From contig CAYRKT010000008.1 of assembly GCA_964425005.1 (NCBI GenBank), forward strand, positions 1 through 38,116: DNA of 38,116 nt. The letters are read 5' to 3'. Origin of the DNA: CAYRKT01 sp964425005. GTDB taxonomy: Bacteria; Synergistota; Synergistia; CAYRKT01. The position numbers were made by a program, and so were the translations under genes. The notes under the pieces were generated by a model. That model saw nothing but the letters and a program-made list of their open reading frames with translations. It had not been told where the DNA came from and ran no database searches. Numbering within the stretch: the first letter of the stretch is position 1; each line of letters opens with the position of its first letter. Positions 22,116 to 30,583 of the stretch are shown in pieces.

Positions 22116-22452
22116 TATGATCTCCCGTCCGGCTCCGGCTCAGGACCCAGGTAGGGTAGCCAGGTGGAAGGTCGTGGGGTTCCCTTTAGAGGACACGAAC
22201 CGGAGTTTTGTCTTCAGGGTTGGTTTCTCTTCTCCCCGGTTGTGTAGATATCTGTGAGGACGTTGGACGGGAAAGGGGCACGAGGTGCCTGAAGACACGA
22301 AGTGGAGTTTTGTCTTCTGGTGGCCCCCGGCAGAGGAGGCTGTTGGGTAATCAGATTGGTGGCGGTAGGTTAGTAGAACGAAGGAAGTGGGTAAGGCTCA
22401 GGTAGGGTGCCAGATTCCGTTGCCACCCTACTGCTGAGGCTTTCTTTTTGTC
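22116..22452 (+). ncRNA. Candidate structured non-coding RNA, about 340 nt
   Basis: No open frame with a ribosome-binding site fits, yet the stretch is highly structured and ends in a strong terminator. A long-range 8-bp helix pairs TCCCGTCC (22123-22130) with GGACGGGA (22265-22272). Two copies of one stem-loop occur: 22189-22215 (stem GAGGACA/TGTCTTC) and 22291-22317 (stem GAAGACA/TGTCTTC). They differ in the stem by a pairing-preserving change, and their 13-nt loops share CGAANNGGAGTTT. A GGCAC-GAG-GTGCC hairpin (22277-22289) sits just before the second copy. A GGCTCAGG...GGTAGGG motif near the 5' end recurs in the terminator stem. The promoter is unclear (possibly TTGGTG-N19-TAATAT at 22086-22116), so the 5' end is approximate. 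It does not match any RNA family I know. Confidence 0.6.
22393..22450 (+). terminator. Terminator of the candidate RNA
   Basis: A two-part stem: AAGGCTCAG (22393-22401) with CTGAGGCTT (one G-G mismatch), then GTAGGGTG with CACCCTAC after a 2-nt bulge. It is followed on the plus strand by TTTCTTTTTG. The minus strand side lacks a T-run, so it is directional and converges on the helicase gene that ends at 22461. Confidence 0.8.
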
Positions 22453-22460
22453 CTACCCTT

Positions 22461-25406
22461 TTATCCCTCAAAGGTTCCCAGGATGTGGGGATTGTCCTCT
22501 CCGGCAGAATCCCACACCCGGTTCCTGAACTCCGGAGGCACCACTCCGGTATCGTCCAAAGCCTTGAGGAGGCGCTTCAGTTCCTCTGGGTTGGTGATAG
22601 AGGTGCTGATGCCGTAGTTTTCTTCAAGGGCCATACGGAGAGCCTTGACGTAGCTCTTCTCCCGGAGCTTTTTGAGCCTCTTCAGGCGCTCCTGTTCAGC
22701 CTTCATCTCCTCGTAGGACCTGGGGATGCTTGCCTCCTGAAGTTGCTTCACAGAGACCATTTTGGGCTTGAAGTCAAAGTCCGGGTCCGTGTACCACTCG
22801 TCTGACAGAACCCTTTGCTGGGCGTCAAGCTCCTCAAACGCCTTTAGGAGCCTCATGCCGTCTTCAAAGGTGATGTTCTCAACACCCTTGGCCTCCATTT
22901 CCTCAATGATCTGGTCAATCAGCCTGGCCTGTTCGGGTGTGAGTACCTGTTCCGGCTGGGCGCTTTCAAGCCACTTTTTCCTCCTTTCCGCCTCTTCCAG
23001 GGCTATCCTGTCCTCCGGAGTAAGCCCCAGCCTGGCGACCACGGTTCCGTTTTTCACGGCGTCGTTGTAGCTGTCAGCGACATATACCCGCACCTTATCC
23101 CCTTCTCCCTCTACCTCCCTGGTGGCATGGATGATGCTTGTTATGGCCTTTATGGTGAAGTTGGAAGTGCCTCCACCGAGGTAGATGAAGGCCCCGATCC
23201 ATTGAGCCGTGTCCGGACCACGGAGTACGAACCTTCCCAAGGTCTGGTTGATTTCGGAAAGGCCCACCAGGTACTTGAACTCATCGGACTGTTCGTAGAG
23301 CGGGTCAACGGCGGTGAGCCAGATGACGAAAGCCCCAAGGTCACCTAACACCTTTTGCCCGTTTACGATGTACTCCTTGGGCATCATCTTCACGGCCTTG
23401 TCTGACCTGCCACGGTTGGCCTGGGCTATAGTCCGGCTGGGAACGAACCTCCTGATGATCTCGTAGTCCCTCTTAAGCTCATCCACTCCGGCCAGGAACA
23501 CCGGAACCTGGGAAACCAGCTTGATGAGCCTGGGGTCCATCACCAGGCGGTACCTTTCCTCCTCCTCCCAGTACACGTACCTCCTCAGCACCTCGGCGAG
23601 GAGGATGATGGCGTAGGCGTTCAAGAGGGACACTTCTCCCAGGGAATCTTTTACATCCTCCTGCAACCTCCTTTGCGATTCCATCACCTCGTTTAACATT
23701 TCGTATTCTTCCTGGAGTTTGCACGAGCGGGCGAGGATGTGGAGGTTGCGAACGAGGGTCATGGTGGTCAGCCCCTTTACCCTCTCCCTAAATCCGGAGA
23801 AGTCACGGATGACCTTGACAGGTTCCTCTCCCGTCAGGATTCGGGCACGCTTGTCCTCAAGGTCCTGGTACACGACCGGGGCGTAGCTCTCCCTTTCCCT
23901 AGGAATGATGATGTTCCGGATGGAGCTAATGGGAGCAATCATGGAGTCTTCCAGGCTGGCCCGGACAGAGTAGACCTCCATCCCGGTCCTCGACATGAAC
24001 CTCCTCACTCCCTCTTCCAGGGTTGGAAACCCCGTGACCCCGTCCAGGGTTATTGTCACGTCCTTCCTGCCCCCTTCCGGGTCCACCTCAAGGGTTTTGT
24101 CGTTATCGGAGATGATCTTGGTCAGGTGCCACCCCTCAAACCTCCCGTGTTCGTCCGTTTGCGGGGTAGCTACATACCCGAACCCGTTGTGGTGAAAGTA
24201 CCCTCCTCCCTCAAGGACCGCCGTCCCGTTGATCACGTGGACGTCCATGCCAGCGCTGACCATGGAGTGGACGATCAGGGTATTGGCCTGCACGTCTGAG
24301 AGGCGGACGGTTTTTCCGTTGCTCACCTCATCGAGGATTTTCTTCACCCACCCGTTTCCCCTTGCCATCAGCAAGAGTTCCATGTAGGCGATGGTTCTGA
24401 GGAGTTGTTCGGCGTGTTCTTCCTTTTCGGCAGACAGGGCTCTGCTGGCCCTGGGCTTGTTCGGAGTGATGATCAGGGCCATCTTGGAGCCCATGGTCAT
24501 CCACTCCAGGAGCCTTATCGTTGCCCACACCTCTTCGGGGCTGGTGACGTAGACCTTATCCCCGTGGAGCAACATCTCCTTAAGCCGCTTGGCGTCCCAA
24601 ACATATGAGCCGTGGCGCTCCCCGGTGAGGTAGATGGGCTCGTCCCACTCCAGGAGGAACCTTGAGGCCGAGGAAACCAGTTCCTTTAGAAACTCGTACT
24701 GGTCCTCTGCCAGCGCTTCTAGGGAGATACCGTATTCCTCTCTCTTTACGAGGAGCCTGGTGGCCTCCTTGTGGTAGTAAGTGTAGGCTCCCTCGTCCAT
24801 CAGAGTTTCCAGCTTGCCAGTTTCCCGGTTTATCCTGGTTACCGGGATGACCGTCATTGCCATATTTGGCACGAAGTCATCCAAAAACACCTGGCTTCGG
24901 TGGGATATTCCCATCCGGTAAAGTTCCCTTTCCACTAGGAAGGTGTAGAACATGGTGTTCTTGCCGAACACACCAACAACTATCGGCTTGCCACCTTCCT
25001 TGAACTTCCTGTAGACTTTATCAAGGGCGCTTTCAGCCTTGGAGTTTTTGAGTTCCAGAAATATCCTGGAGTCTTTAGCCTTTAGAATCCCCTTTTCCCC
25101 TTTTATCGCCGAAAACACTCTTGATTTAGTGTTGTTGTTAGGAGCGATGTAGTAGTTAGCGGTCATGGGAGGATACACGTTCGGGTCCAGCCCACGTCCA
25201 CGGATGGTACTCTCCATGACCTTTATCTCAATAGGGTCCGGGTACTCCTGGGTCAGCTTGGAGATAGCTTCGGTCGTCTTCCCGTAGCCTGTTGGCCTGG
25301 CGTCCAGGTGGATTTTTCCCCTACGACCAGGTACCGGACCACGGTCTTCCCTCTTGACTTCTGAGGTGATCCATGTTAGCTTGTTGTTGTTCAGGCTCAG
25401 AGGCAT
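22461..25406 (-). CDS. Large SF2-like helicase/ATPase, 981 aa
   Basis: The N-terminus carries a nucleotide-binding loop of the DEAD-like kind, DARPTGYGKTT (about 35-45), and a possible Walker B in VFLDDF (about 170-175). Near residues 719-730 is INQTLGRFVLR, matching helicase motif VI (QxxGRxxR). The spacing between these is much longer than in ordinary SF2 helicases. The region from about 790 to the end is charged and helical (EEAERRKKWLE, EEMKAEQERLKRLKKLR), probably coiled coil. ATG at 25404-25406 is preceded by AAAGGGGG. It lies 121 bases downstream of the DUF444 gene and is probably co-transcribed with it. Role in replication or packaging cannot be told from sequence. Confidence 0.7.
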   Translation of the reverse strand: MPLSLNNNKLTWITSEVKREDRGPVPGRRGKIHLDARPTGYGKTTEAISKLTQEYPDPIEIKVMESTIRGRGLDPNVYPPMTANYYIAPNNNTKSRVFSAIKGEKGILKAKDSRIFLELKNSKAESALDKVYRKFKEGGKPIVVGVFGKNTMFYTFLVERELYRMGISHRSQVFLDDFVPNMAMTVIPVTRINRETGKLETLMDEGAYTYYHKEATRLLVKREEYGISLEALAEDQYEFLKELVSSASRFLLEWDEPIYLTGERHGSYVWDAKRLKEMLLHGDKVYVTSPEEVWATIRLLEWMTMGSKMALIITPNKPRASRALSAEKEEHAEQLLRTIAYMELLLMARGNGWVKKILDEVSNGKTVRLSDVQANTLIVHSMVSAGMDVHVINGTAVLEGGGYFHHNGFGYVATPQTDEHGRFEGWHLTKIISDNDKTLEVDPEGGRKDVTITLDGVTGFPTLEEGVRRFMSRTGMEVYSVRASLEDSMIAPISSIRNIIIPRERESYAPVVYQDLEDKRARILTGEEPVKVIRDFSGFRERVKGLTTMTLVRNLHILARSCKLQEEYEMLNEVMESQRRLQEDVKDSLGEVSLLNAYAIILLAEVLRRYVYWEEEERYRLVMDPRLIKLVSQVPVFLAGVDELKRDYEIIRRFVPSRTIAQANRGRSDKAVKMMPKEYIVNGQKVLGDLGAFVIWLTAVDPLYEQSDEFKYLVGLSEINQTLGRFVLRGPDTAQWIGAFIYLGGGTSNFTIKAITSIIHATREVEGEGDKVRVYVADSYNDAVKNGTVVARLGLTPEDRIALEEAERRKKWLESAQPEQVLTPEQARLIDQIIEEMEAKGVENITFEDGMRLLKAFEELDAQQRVLSDEWYTDPDFDFKPKMVSVKQLQEASIPRSYEEMKAEQERLKRLKKLREKSYVKALRMALEENYGISTSITNPEELKRLLKALDDTGVVPPEFRNRVWDSAGEDNPHILGTFEG

Positions 25407-25527
25407 GCCTGGACCCCCTTTCTAGCCTGAACCTCCTTGGTGCGGTTTGGGGCCTCGGCGAAAGCCGGGGCCTCAAGCCCTTCTTCACCAAGGAAACCAG
25501 ACCCGGAGAATCCTTCTGCCTCAGACT

Positions 25528-26607
25528 TTACCCCTCCCGAGACTTGCCAAAGCAGATGGAAAGCCACTTCGCTATGTTGTTCCAGCGAAGAGGACCGTAC
25601 CGAACTCTTTCGGTGCCCCTTGGACCGAACTTCCTCTCCATTACCCATAGCAGTCCTCCTTCTAGTATTCTAGCCCCGGAGAAGTGAGTTGTCAACGCTT
25701 CTTCGTCCGTTTCTGGGTCATACACTACCTCACCGTAAGCGAAAAGCTCGATTTTTGGTGCTATCTTGCTCACCAAGCTTATTGTTTCTGCAATATCCTC
25801 TCCACTAGCATCCCCATCGCTGAAGTAGATTATATACCTGTTCCACTTGTTTTCCGGGTACCTTTCACTCAGAATCTTCCAGGCCAACTCTACAGCGCTA
25901 TATACCCTGGTACCTCCTCCAGAGGTCTGACCGAAAAACTCCTTTTCAGAAACTTCTTGGGCAACATAGTCGTGAGTGATAAAGTGGGTACGAACGTTCT
26001 GGTGGGTACTTCTAAGCCACTCCAGAACCCACCAGGCGGCGGTTTTCATCGTTCCTACCATATCTTCCGTGATTGAGCCGGACCTGTCTCTGGCGAATAC
26101 CACCACCGCATTCGCCACCGGGCTTTTCTTTACTGCTATGTCTTTGTACCGGAATATATCCTCGTGTATGACTCCACCACTCTTTATCTGCTCAAGAAGG
26201 GTCTTTTTTATGCTCAGCCTGCTGAGAGGCCCTTTTCTTGTATACCCCTCAAGCCTTACCTCGTCTTCCTCGGCATCTCCCTTTTTATTGACAAAGTTCG
26301 GCAGGCCAAGCTCCTCCCATATCATCTCCTTTAGCTCCTCAATGTCCATCTCTACCACAAGCACTTCCACATGCTCCTTACCAGCCCCTCTTCCGCTACC
26401 TCCTTTCCCACCCTGGCCCTGTTTTCTCATGTCCGGCTTGAACCAGTAAGGCTCTATGTCAGGTATCCTTACCTTGACCTTTCCCTTGCTGGAAATTTTA
26501 TCCATGTCTATAGACGACACTATGTTGGGAAGTCTCTCCTTTATGGCCTCCCTCACCTTCTCTATGTACCTGCTGACGTCCTTGTAGTCTCCAACTGGCT
26601 TCTTCAT
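25528..26607 (-). CDS. yhbH: DUF444 protein (YeaH/YhbH family)
   Basis: Third member of the PrkA-SpoVR-DUF444 stress module. Family blocks are clear: a GxxKVRIPDIEPYWFKP-like segment (about 60-75), a Gly/Arg-rich linker, then the VWA-like core (FARDRSGSI, about 190-198). These are followed by THFITHDYVAQEVSEKEFF, SGGGTRVYSAVELA and IIYFSDGDASGED. The MIDAS-type D-x-S-G-S is present. 359 aa is close to normal. The frame opens at 26658, but a promoter with its -10 box at 26616-26621 sets the start at the ATG 26605-26607, 8 bases from the -10, giving a leaderless mRNA. It is 14 kb from prkA and spoVR, which is unusual. Confidence 0.92.
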   Translation of the reverse strand: MKKPVGDYKDVSRYIEKVREAIKERLPNIVSSIDMDKISSKGKVKVRIPDIEPYWFKPDMRKQGQGGKGGSGRGAGKEHVEVLVVEMDIEELKEMIWEELGLPNFVNKKGDAEEDEVRLEGYTRKGPLSRLSIKKTLLEQIKSGGVIHEDIFRYKDIAVKKSPVANAVVVFARDRSGSITEDMVGTMKTAAWWVLEWLRSTHQNVRTHFITHDYVAQEVSEKEFFGQTSGGGTRVYSAVELAWKILSERYPENKWNRYIIYFSDGDASGEDIAETISLVSKIAPKIELFAYGEVVYDPETDEEALTTHFSGARILEGGLLWVMERKFGPRGTERVRYGPLRWNNIAKWLSICFGKSREG

Positions 26608-26615
26608 TTGCCAAT

Positions 26616-26643
26616 ATTTTACACCAGGAGGCCCCCGTGTCAA
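26616..26643 (-). promoter_or_regulatory. Promoter of the DUF444 gene (leaderless)
   Basis: Minus strand: TTGACA (26638-26643), 16-bp spacer, TAAAAT (26616-26621). The ATG follows after 8 bases, so transcription and translation start at about the same base. Confidence 0.75.
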
Positions 26644-26724
26644 GAACTTCCGTGTCAACTACGAAGGAATGTTTTACGCAAAGCTTTTTACTTTCTGCAT
26701 GTTGTTATGCTATAAAAGATTTTG

Positions 26725-26787
26725 ATGGAAATACCTTTTATTGACAGAAACCCTACTCCGGATGAGGTTGAAGCTATAACTTCCTAA
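26725..26787 (+). CDS. Very small leaderless ORF or gene remnant, 20 aa
   Basis: ATG at 26725 lies 8 bases after a TGC-TATAAA extended -10 box (26708-26716), the same geometry as the leaderless genes here. It encodes MEIPFIDRNPTPDEVEAITS and stops. The acidic, Pro-rich text looks like the N-terminus of a longer protein cut short, or a true small peptide. It precedes the 26836 gene by 48 bases. Confidence 0.35.
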   Translation: MEIPFIDRNPTPDEVEAITS

Positions 26788-26817
26788 GATTTGACCTGCT
26801 AATCAATCACTTTGCCG

Positions 26818-26826
26818 TGTTATAAT
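26818..26826 (+). promoter_or_regulatory. Extended -10 promoter of the 26836 gene
   Basis: TGT-TATAAT (26818-26826) without a well-placed -35 box. The ATG is 9 bases downstream, so the transcript is leaderless or nearly so. Confidence 0.65.
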
Positions 26827-26835
26827 ATACCAGTT

Positions 26836-27666
26836 ATGGAACTACTCCGTTTAGATGAAGGCCACTACGTCTTTGCGTACCTCCCCAACCAGCTTCTTCC
26901 CGGTGTCGTTGGAGGTATTTTCGTTCTTGAGAACTACGAAAAGGCCAAGAAGCTGATCAAGGCCATGATTGTTTCTGGTAGCTTGCTCAGCCTGGCCCAT
27001 ATTCTTAGCTTAGGCCCAGAATCCATTCCCTCGTACAGGGACTTAACCAAATCTAGGGCTTTTTATTTGGACAAATCAGATTGGATTTCTTCAGAGAAGA
27101 GTTTGCCTTGGGGTATGGACTTGGAAAGCGGCAACGGGGTTGCTTACTTGCCAGTTCTCTCAAAGAGGCTTAGCCGGGTCACCGCATACACTCCCGATCC
27201 GGCGGAAACGGATTCAGACCCGCACGAGGCGTCTTGTGGAAGATATGACCACGTAGTAAAGAGCGGGCTTCACGTTTTTGCCGTTTCTAGGGACATGTTC
27301 TTCAGCAGGGAGTTGCAGGAGCTTTTTGGTAAGCACAAACCTCTGTGCGGGTTGCCCGCTATCCTCCGTTTTCCGGATGGTACCGAGCTTAAGGGAGTGA
27401 TCATGGATACCATGCATCCCCGCTTCTCCAAAACGGTTGATATCCTCTTCCACCCCCGCATGTATGGAGGTAGCCTCAGCAAGGCTAAGCAAGCCGCCAT
27501 AGAGTTTGGTGCCAAGCCCGAGGGCCATCTGGTGGTCCTCGCTCCAGTCAAAGGGAGTTTTTTGTCTGGTAAAGATTTAGTTGCTTCAGCTGGAGACAGA
27601 TCTCCAGAAGGACTTGAGGAAAGCTACCCCCTTTCTTTGCTCTTCTCAATTCTTTCTAGGATTTGA
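26836..27666 (+). CDS. Hypothetical protein, 276 aa
   Basis: Not recognised. It has hydrophobic patches near residues 15-35 and 48-65 but no clear membrane segment, and a middle part with CGRYDH and LCGLPAILRFPDG. The frame opens at 26812, but the extended -10 box at 26818-26826 puts the start at the ATG 26836-26838 (leaderless). It converges on the protease gene, with only 3 bases between the stops and no terminator visible there. Confidence 0.7.
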   Translation: MELLRLDEGHYVFAYLPNQLLPGVVGGIFVLENYEKAKKLIKAMIVSGSLLSLAHILSLGPESIPSYRDLTKSRAFYLDKSDWISSEKSLPWGMDLESGNGVAYLPVLSKRLSRVTAYTPDPAETDSDPHEASCGRYDHVVKSGLHVFAVSRDMFFSRELQELFGKHKPLCGLPAILRFPDGTELKGVIMDTMHPRFSKTVDILFHPRMYGGSLSKAKQAAIEFGAKPEGHLVVLAPVKGSFLSGKDLVASAGDRSPEGLEESYPLSLLFSILSRI

Positions 27667-27669
27667 TTT

Positions 27670-28344
27670 TTACTGCCCACGAATAACTGGTGGCAACGGG
27701 TAGACGATAGCCCCGCTTGGTTTGGGATCAAAGTACCCTACCCAGATTCCCCACACGCATACTTTGCCGTTTTCCAGACGAAGCATCCCGCTACCTGATG
27801 ACCCCGGAGCCCCTTCAATGTCCACAAAGTGCATTCCTCCAAGCGAAGCTTCATACTCAGAATTGCTGGGGAAGTGAATCTCTCCTGAGTATACCCCCGT
27901 TCTCAGTATTGGGAGCATTCCTATAGGTCCAGTCCAGGACCACACATCCTCTCCAGGCTCCGGCGTGCCCTTGCATACTGGAACAGTTGAGCCCTTCCAA
28001 CCTTCAGGCATTTCAAAGAGTGCCCAGTCTCCTTCCTTCCAATATTCTATCCCCTCAAATTCCCACCAGCGCAACTTTACCCTTGTAAGCATGTCTGGGT
28101 CTACTGACTGGGAGATGTAGTATCTCGCTTTTGGTGCTTCTGAAACGCAATGACCTGCTGATAGGAAGGCCGGACCCTCATCAGTTTCTATAGCTATTCC
28201 CGTGCAAATAATGTTCATTACATTTTCATCCAGAACCCAAAGGTTGTAGACGGCATCCTTTGTTTTCTTCACCTCTTCCGGAACCTTAGCTACCCCGAAT
28301 AAGGACAATAAAACGACTAGTAGAGCCGCAATCCTGACGACCAT
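27670..28344 (-). CDS. Secreted trypsin-like serine protease
   Basis: An N-terminal signal peptide (about residues 1-20: R, then AALLVVLLSLFGVA) indicates export. The chymotrypsin-fold triad can be read: His in LSAGHC (about 65), Asp in EGDWALFEM (about 104) and Ser in GAPGSSGSG (about 182). 224 aa is compact. The ATG at 28342-28344 has an AAGGGGTG site, and an extended -10 box (TTTGC-TAAAAT, -10 at 28365-28370) lies upstream without a good -35. Possible roles are processing of envelope or virion proteins, or lysis; there is no direct evidence for any of them. Confidence 0.82.
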   Translation of the reverse strand: MVVRIAALLVVLLSLFGVAKVPEEVKKTKDAVYNLWVLDENVMNIICTGIAIETDEGPAFLSAGHCVSEAPKARYYISQSVDPDMLTRVKLRWWEFEGIEYWKEGDWALFEMPEGWKGSTVPVCKGTPEPGEDVWSWTGPIGMLPILRTGVYSGEIHFPSNSEYEASLGGMHFVDIEGAPGSSGSGMLRLENGKVCVWGIWVGYFDPKPSGAIVYPLPPVIRGQ

Positions 28345-28465
28345 ACTGCCACCCCTTGAGGGTTATTTTAGCAAAGTGTGCATATTTTCTTTCCCTTGTT
28401 TCTGATTGCTACTCTTTCCGTCCCCACCCAGCCCTGGTTGTCTTAGGCTGTCCTGTTCTGTTGTA

Positions 28466-28494
28466 TTGACAAATGGTCCTTGCTAGTCTACTTT
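28466..28494 (+). promoter_or_regulatory. Promoter of the 28514-31321 operon
   Basis: Plus strand: TTGACA (28466-28471), 17-bp spacer, TACTTT (28489-28494). It is followed by a ribosome-binding site (GAGAGGTG) and the ATG at 28514. Confidence 0.75.
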
Positions 28495-28513
28495 TTACTT
28501 GAGAGGTGCAACT

Positions 28514-29179
28514 ATGGGCATCAAGGTTGAACCGAACTACGCTCAGTATTCAGGAACTCCCGAAGAGGTTGAGGCTTTCCTCTCCTCTTTGGAGAGGGCC
28601 GTTTCCTCTTCGGGTCTCCTTAGCTTCCCTGCTGGCCTTGCGAGTGCCTTGGCCTACGCTGGGGACGGGTCCTTTGTCTATAAAGAGCCATACTACTACC
28701 GCCTCAACACTTTCTCCCGGTTTCCCTACCTTGAGATAAGACTCTACGAAGGTACTTTGCCCCTTGCTGTTAGCCTTGGGCACCGGGACTTTGTTTCTTC
28801 TTTCAAGAAGAAGGTTGGTGTCGAGGTCGTAGGGGAGATGACCCTTTTCAACCCCGTTCCTCGCACCAAGTTCGGCAGTCTTAAAGAAGACTCTGAACTT
28901 TTCTACTTCCGTAGAATATACGAGGCCAATCCTCAGATTGCTGATTACTTTGAGATTTCTTCCGACGGTTATCCCTATGCCAAGGTCAGAAGGGTTCTAT
29001 CCCCCTGGGGAACGCTCGTCCCGGATAAGTTTAGGGTGTACCCTTTGGTTGGCATAGGCTTGACGGATATTGCCCTGGACATCGCCTACAAGTTCGGTTC
29101 TGTCTACCTGCCATTTGCCGTGGTTACACTTTCCTCTGGCCTTCTTCCTAACCACGTGCTTGCCCAACACTCCAGCTGA
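28514..29179 (+). CDS. Hypothetical protein, 221 aa
   Basis: Not recognised. Soluble, Tyr- and Phe-rich. The frame opens at 28499, but the ATG at 28514-28516 lies 5 bases from GAGAGGTG and is chosen. First gene of a plus-strand operon with two DNA-binding proteins behind it (14 bases to the next ATG). Confidence 0.72.
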   Translation: MGIKVEPNYAQYSGTPEEVEAFLSSLERAVSSSGLLSFPAGLASALAYAGDGSFVYKEPYYYRLNTFSRFPYLEIRLYEGTLPLAVSLGHRDFVSSFKKKVGVEVVGEMTLFNPVPRTKFGSLKEDSELFYFRRIYEANPQIADYFEISSDGYPYAKVRRVLSPWGTLVPDKFRVYPLVGIGLTDIALDIAYKFGSVYLPFAVVTLSSGLLPNHVLAQHSS

Positions 29180-29193
29180 GCGTGGAGGTTTGT

Positions 29194-30075
29194 ATGTCCA
29201 GGAAGATAGTTGATTACTCAAATTTTCTCCCTAGTGAGGTTTCTGAGAGGATTAGGTCTTACATATACTCTTACCTCATAAACCGCTCGACACATGACAG
29301 CTATACCCACATTTCTACCCTAAGCGATTCTCAAGAAGACCCTAACCTTCAGGATTACCGCTTTTCTCCTCCTTTCCAGTTGCCTGAAAGCTTGGTCAAG
29401 GAATATCTTTCCGGGATTTCCCGCTCCTCGGAGGGGGAGGGAGAGGCCGTTGGGCACGAGCCAGCCCAAGACGTACAGCAACCTTTGGGAAGGAGGGAGG
29501 ATGGTCGTGTCTACTTCAGCCTTAAGCAGGCCGCCAAGCTACTAGGCATAGAAAAGAAGGTTCTTAGGGCGATACTTGAAAAGCTTTCATCCAAGACGGG
29601 GGAATCCTATGGCGTTTATGGGGTTTCCTACGCCATTCCTGAGGAGGTGGTGACGGCTATATCTATTGCCAAGAGCCTTTACCGGGATGGTTCTTACCCC
29701 TCTTACAGCGAGGCCGCTTATGCGGTACTAACCGGGGCCGTCCGTCCAGAGGAGCTTGAAGGGGTTCCTACTCTGGTTAGCAAGAAAGACACTCCTCCTG
29801 CCGCCAACGCCTCTGTCGCCAACGCTTCCGAAGATGGGAGCGTAAGTTCAGGTTCGTCCTACCGGGAGAAGTACCGTGTCAACAACGCCGTCCTTAAGGC
29901 CATTCTACAGGTAGTTTCTTTGAAGGACGAGGTTTCTAGGCTTAAGGAAGAGCTTACAGAGATTCATTCCAGGCTCTCATCCGTTCTGATGGCCGTTTTA
30001 TCTGTGGACGGCTCGCTTGAGGAGGTACACGGTTTTCTCCAGTCTATCTTTTCAAGGAGCGATCCTGGCACTTGA
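29194..30075 (+). CDS. Putative DNA-binding protein with HTH and coiled coil
   Basis: 293 aa. A MerR/excisionase-like helix-turn-helix is likely at about residues 104-130 (YFSLKQAAKLLGIEKKVLRAIL). It is followed by a regulator-like second segment (YAIPEEVVTAISIAKSL) and a C-terminal heptad stretch (about 238-285) that should dimerise. The N-terminal 100 residues are polar and probably disordered. ATG at 29194-29196 is spaced 5 nt from GGAGG; the frame's upstream start at 29182 is not used. A plasmid- or phage-maintenance or regulatory role is plausible but unproven. Confidence 0.65.
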   Translation: MSRKIVDYSNFLPSEVSERIRSYIYSYLINRSTHDSYTHISTLSDSQEDPNLQDYRFSPPFQLPESLVKEYLSGISRSSEGEGEAVGHEPAQDVQQPLGRREDGRVYFSLKQAAKLLGIEKKVLRAILEKLSSKTGESYGVYGVSYAIPEEVVTAISIAKSLYRDGSYPSYSEAAYAVLTGAVRPEELEGVPTLVSKKDTPPAANASVANASEDGSVSSGSSYREKYRVNNAVLKAILQVVSLKDEVSRLKEELTEIHSRLSSVLMAVLSVDGSLEEVHGFLQSIFSRSDPGT

Positions 30076-30125
30076 CATGTGCGCCCTTTTTGTGGCACCT
30101 TGTACTTGGTGGATTGGAGGTGGAC

Positions 30126-30548
30126 ATGAACAGGATTTCGGCATACCAGCAACCTCTTTTTGATGATGCCGCTTTTTCTGATGAGGCTAGCAGGCGGCCT
30201 AAGAGCTTTGGAGAGGCATACCGGGAGCTTAGGGAAAAGTACGGGGTACGCCGTTCAGAGATTTCCAAGCTTACCGGAATATCCGATTCCGGTATAAGCA
30301 GGATCGAAACTCAAGTGCGTTCCCCTAACAACAGCACCACCGTCCTTTTGATTGCTTCTTTGGCAAAGCTTTCCGGCAAAGACCCCTACGAAGTTGCTAG
30401 CATTCTCCTCACCAAGGAAGCTTACAGCGCATTTTCCTCCCTCTACGAGAACATGCGCTCTCTTTTTGTTGAGGAGGGAGAGAAGCAGGCGGAGGAGCCC
30501 TCTTCATCTGGCTCACAGACCCCTGGGGTAGCTCTTCTGCTGGGCTAA
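30126..30548 (+). CDS. XRE-family transcriptional regulator
   Basis: 140 aa. A Cro/CI-type helix-turn-helix at about residues 24-85: FGEAYRELREKYGVRRSEISKL, then GISDSGISRIE, then LLIASLAKLSGKDPYEVA. The C-terminal tail (Glu/Ser-rich) is short, so there is no ligand or protease domain. The frame opens at 30072, but ATG 30126-30128 follows GGAGGTGGAC and is the right start. It probably controls its own operon or an early/late switch; no operator palindrome was found. Confidence 0.85.
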   Translation: MNRISAYQQPLFDDAAFSDEASRRPKSFGEAYRELREKYGVRRSEISKLTGISDSGISRIETQVRSPNNSTTVLLIASLAKLSGKDPYEVASILLTKEAYSAFSSLYENMRSLFVEEGEKQAEEPSSSGSQTPGVALLLG

Positions 30549-30583
30549 GTAGAGTAAAAAAGATAGGTTTGATTTGAGGAAAA

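Noticed and set aside
22208..22405. Open frame of 65 codons inside the candidate RNA
   Set aside because: No ribosome-binding site, composition unlike the neighbours, and it crosses the conserved stem-loops and long-range helix.
25453..25474. GC-rich hairpin with a GAAA tetraloop
   Set aside because: The GNRA loop is on the plus strand, but the transcript here should be minus, and no T-tract follows in either direction. No role can be argued.
25397..25648. Minus-strand frame overlapping the end of the DUF444 gene, with Ala/Glu-rich text
   Set aside because: It overlaps a firm gene in another frame and has no start signal; a frameshift product of DUF444 would have no family match.
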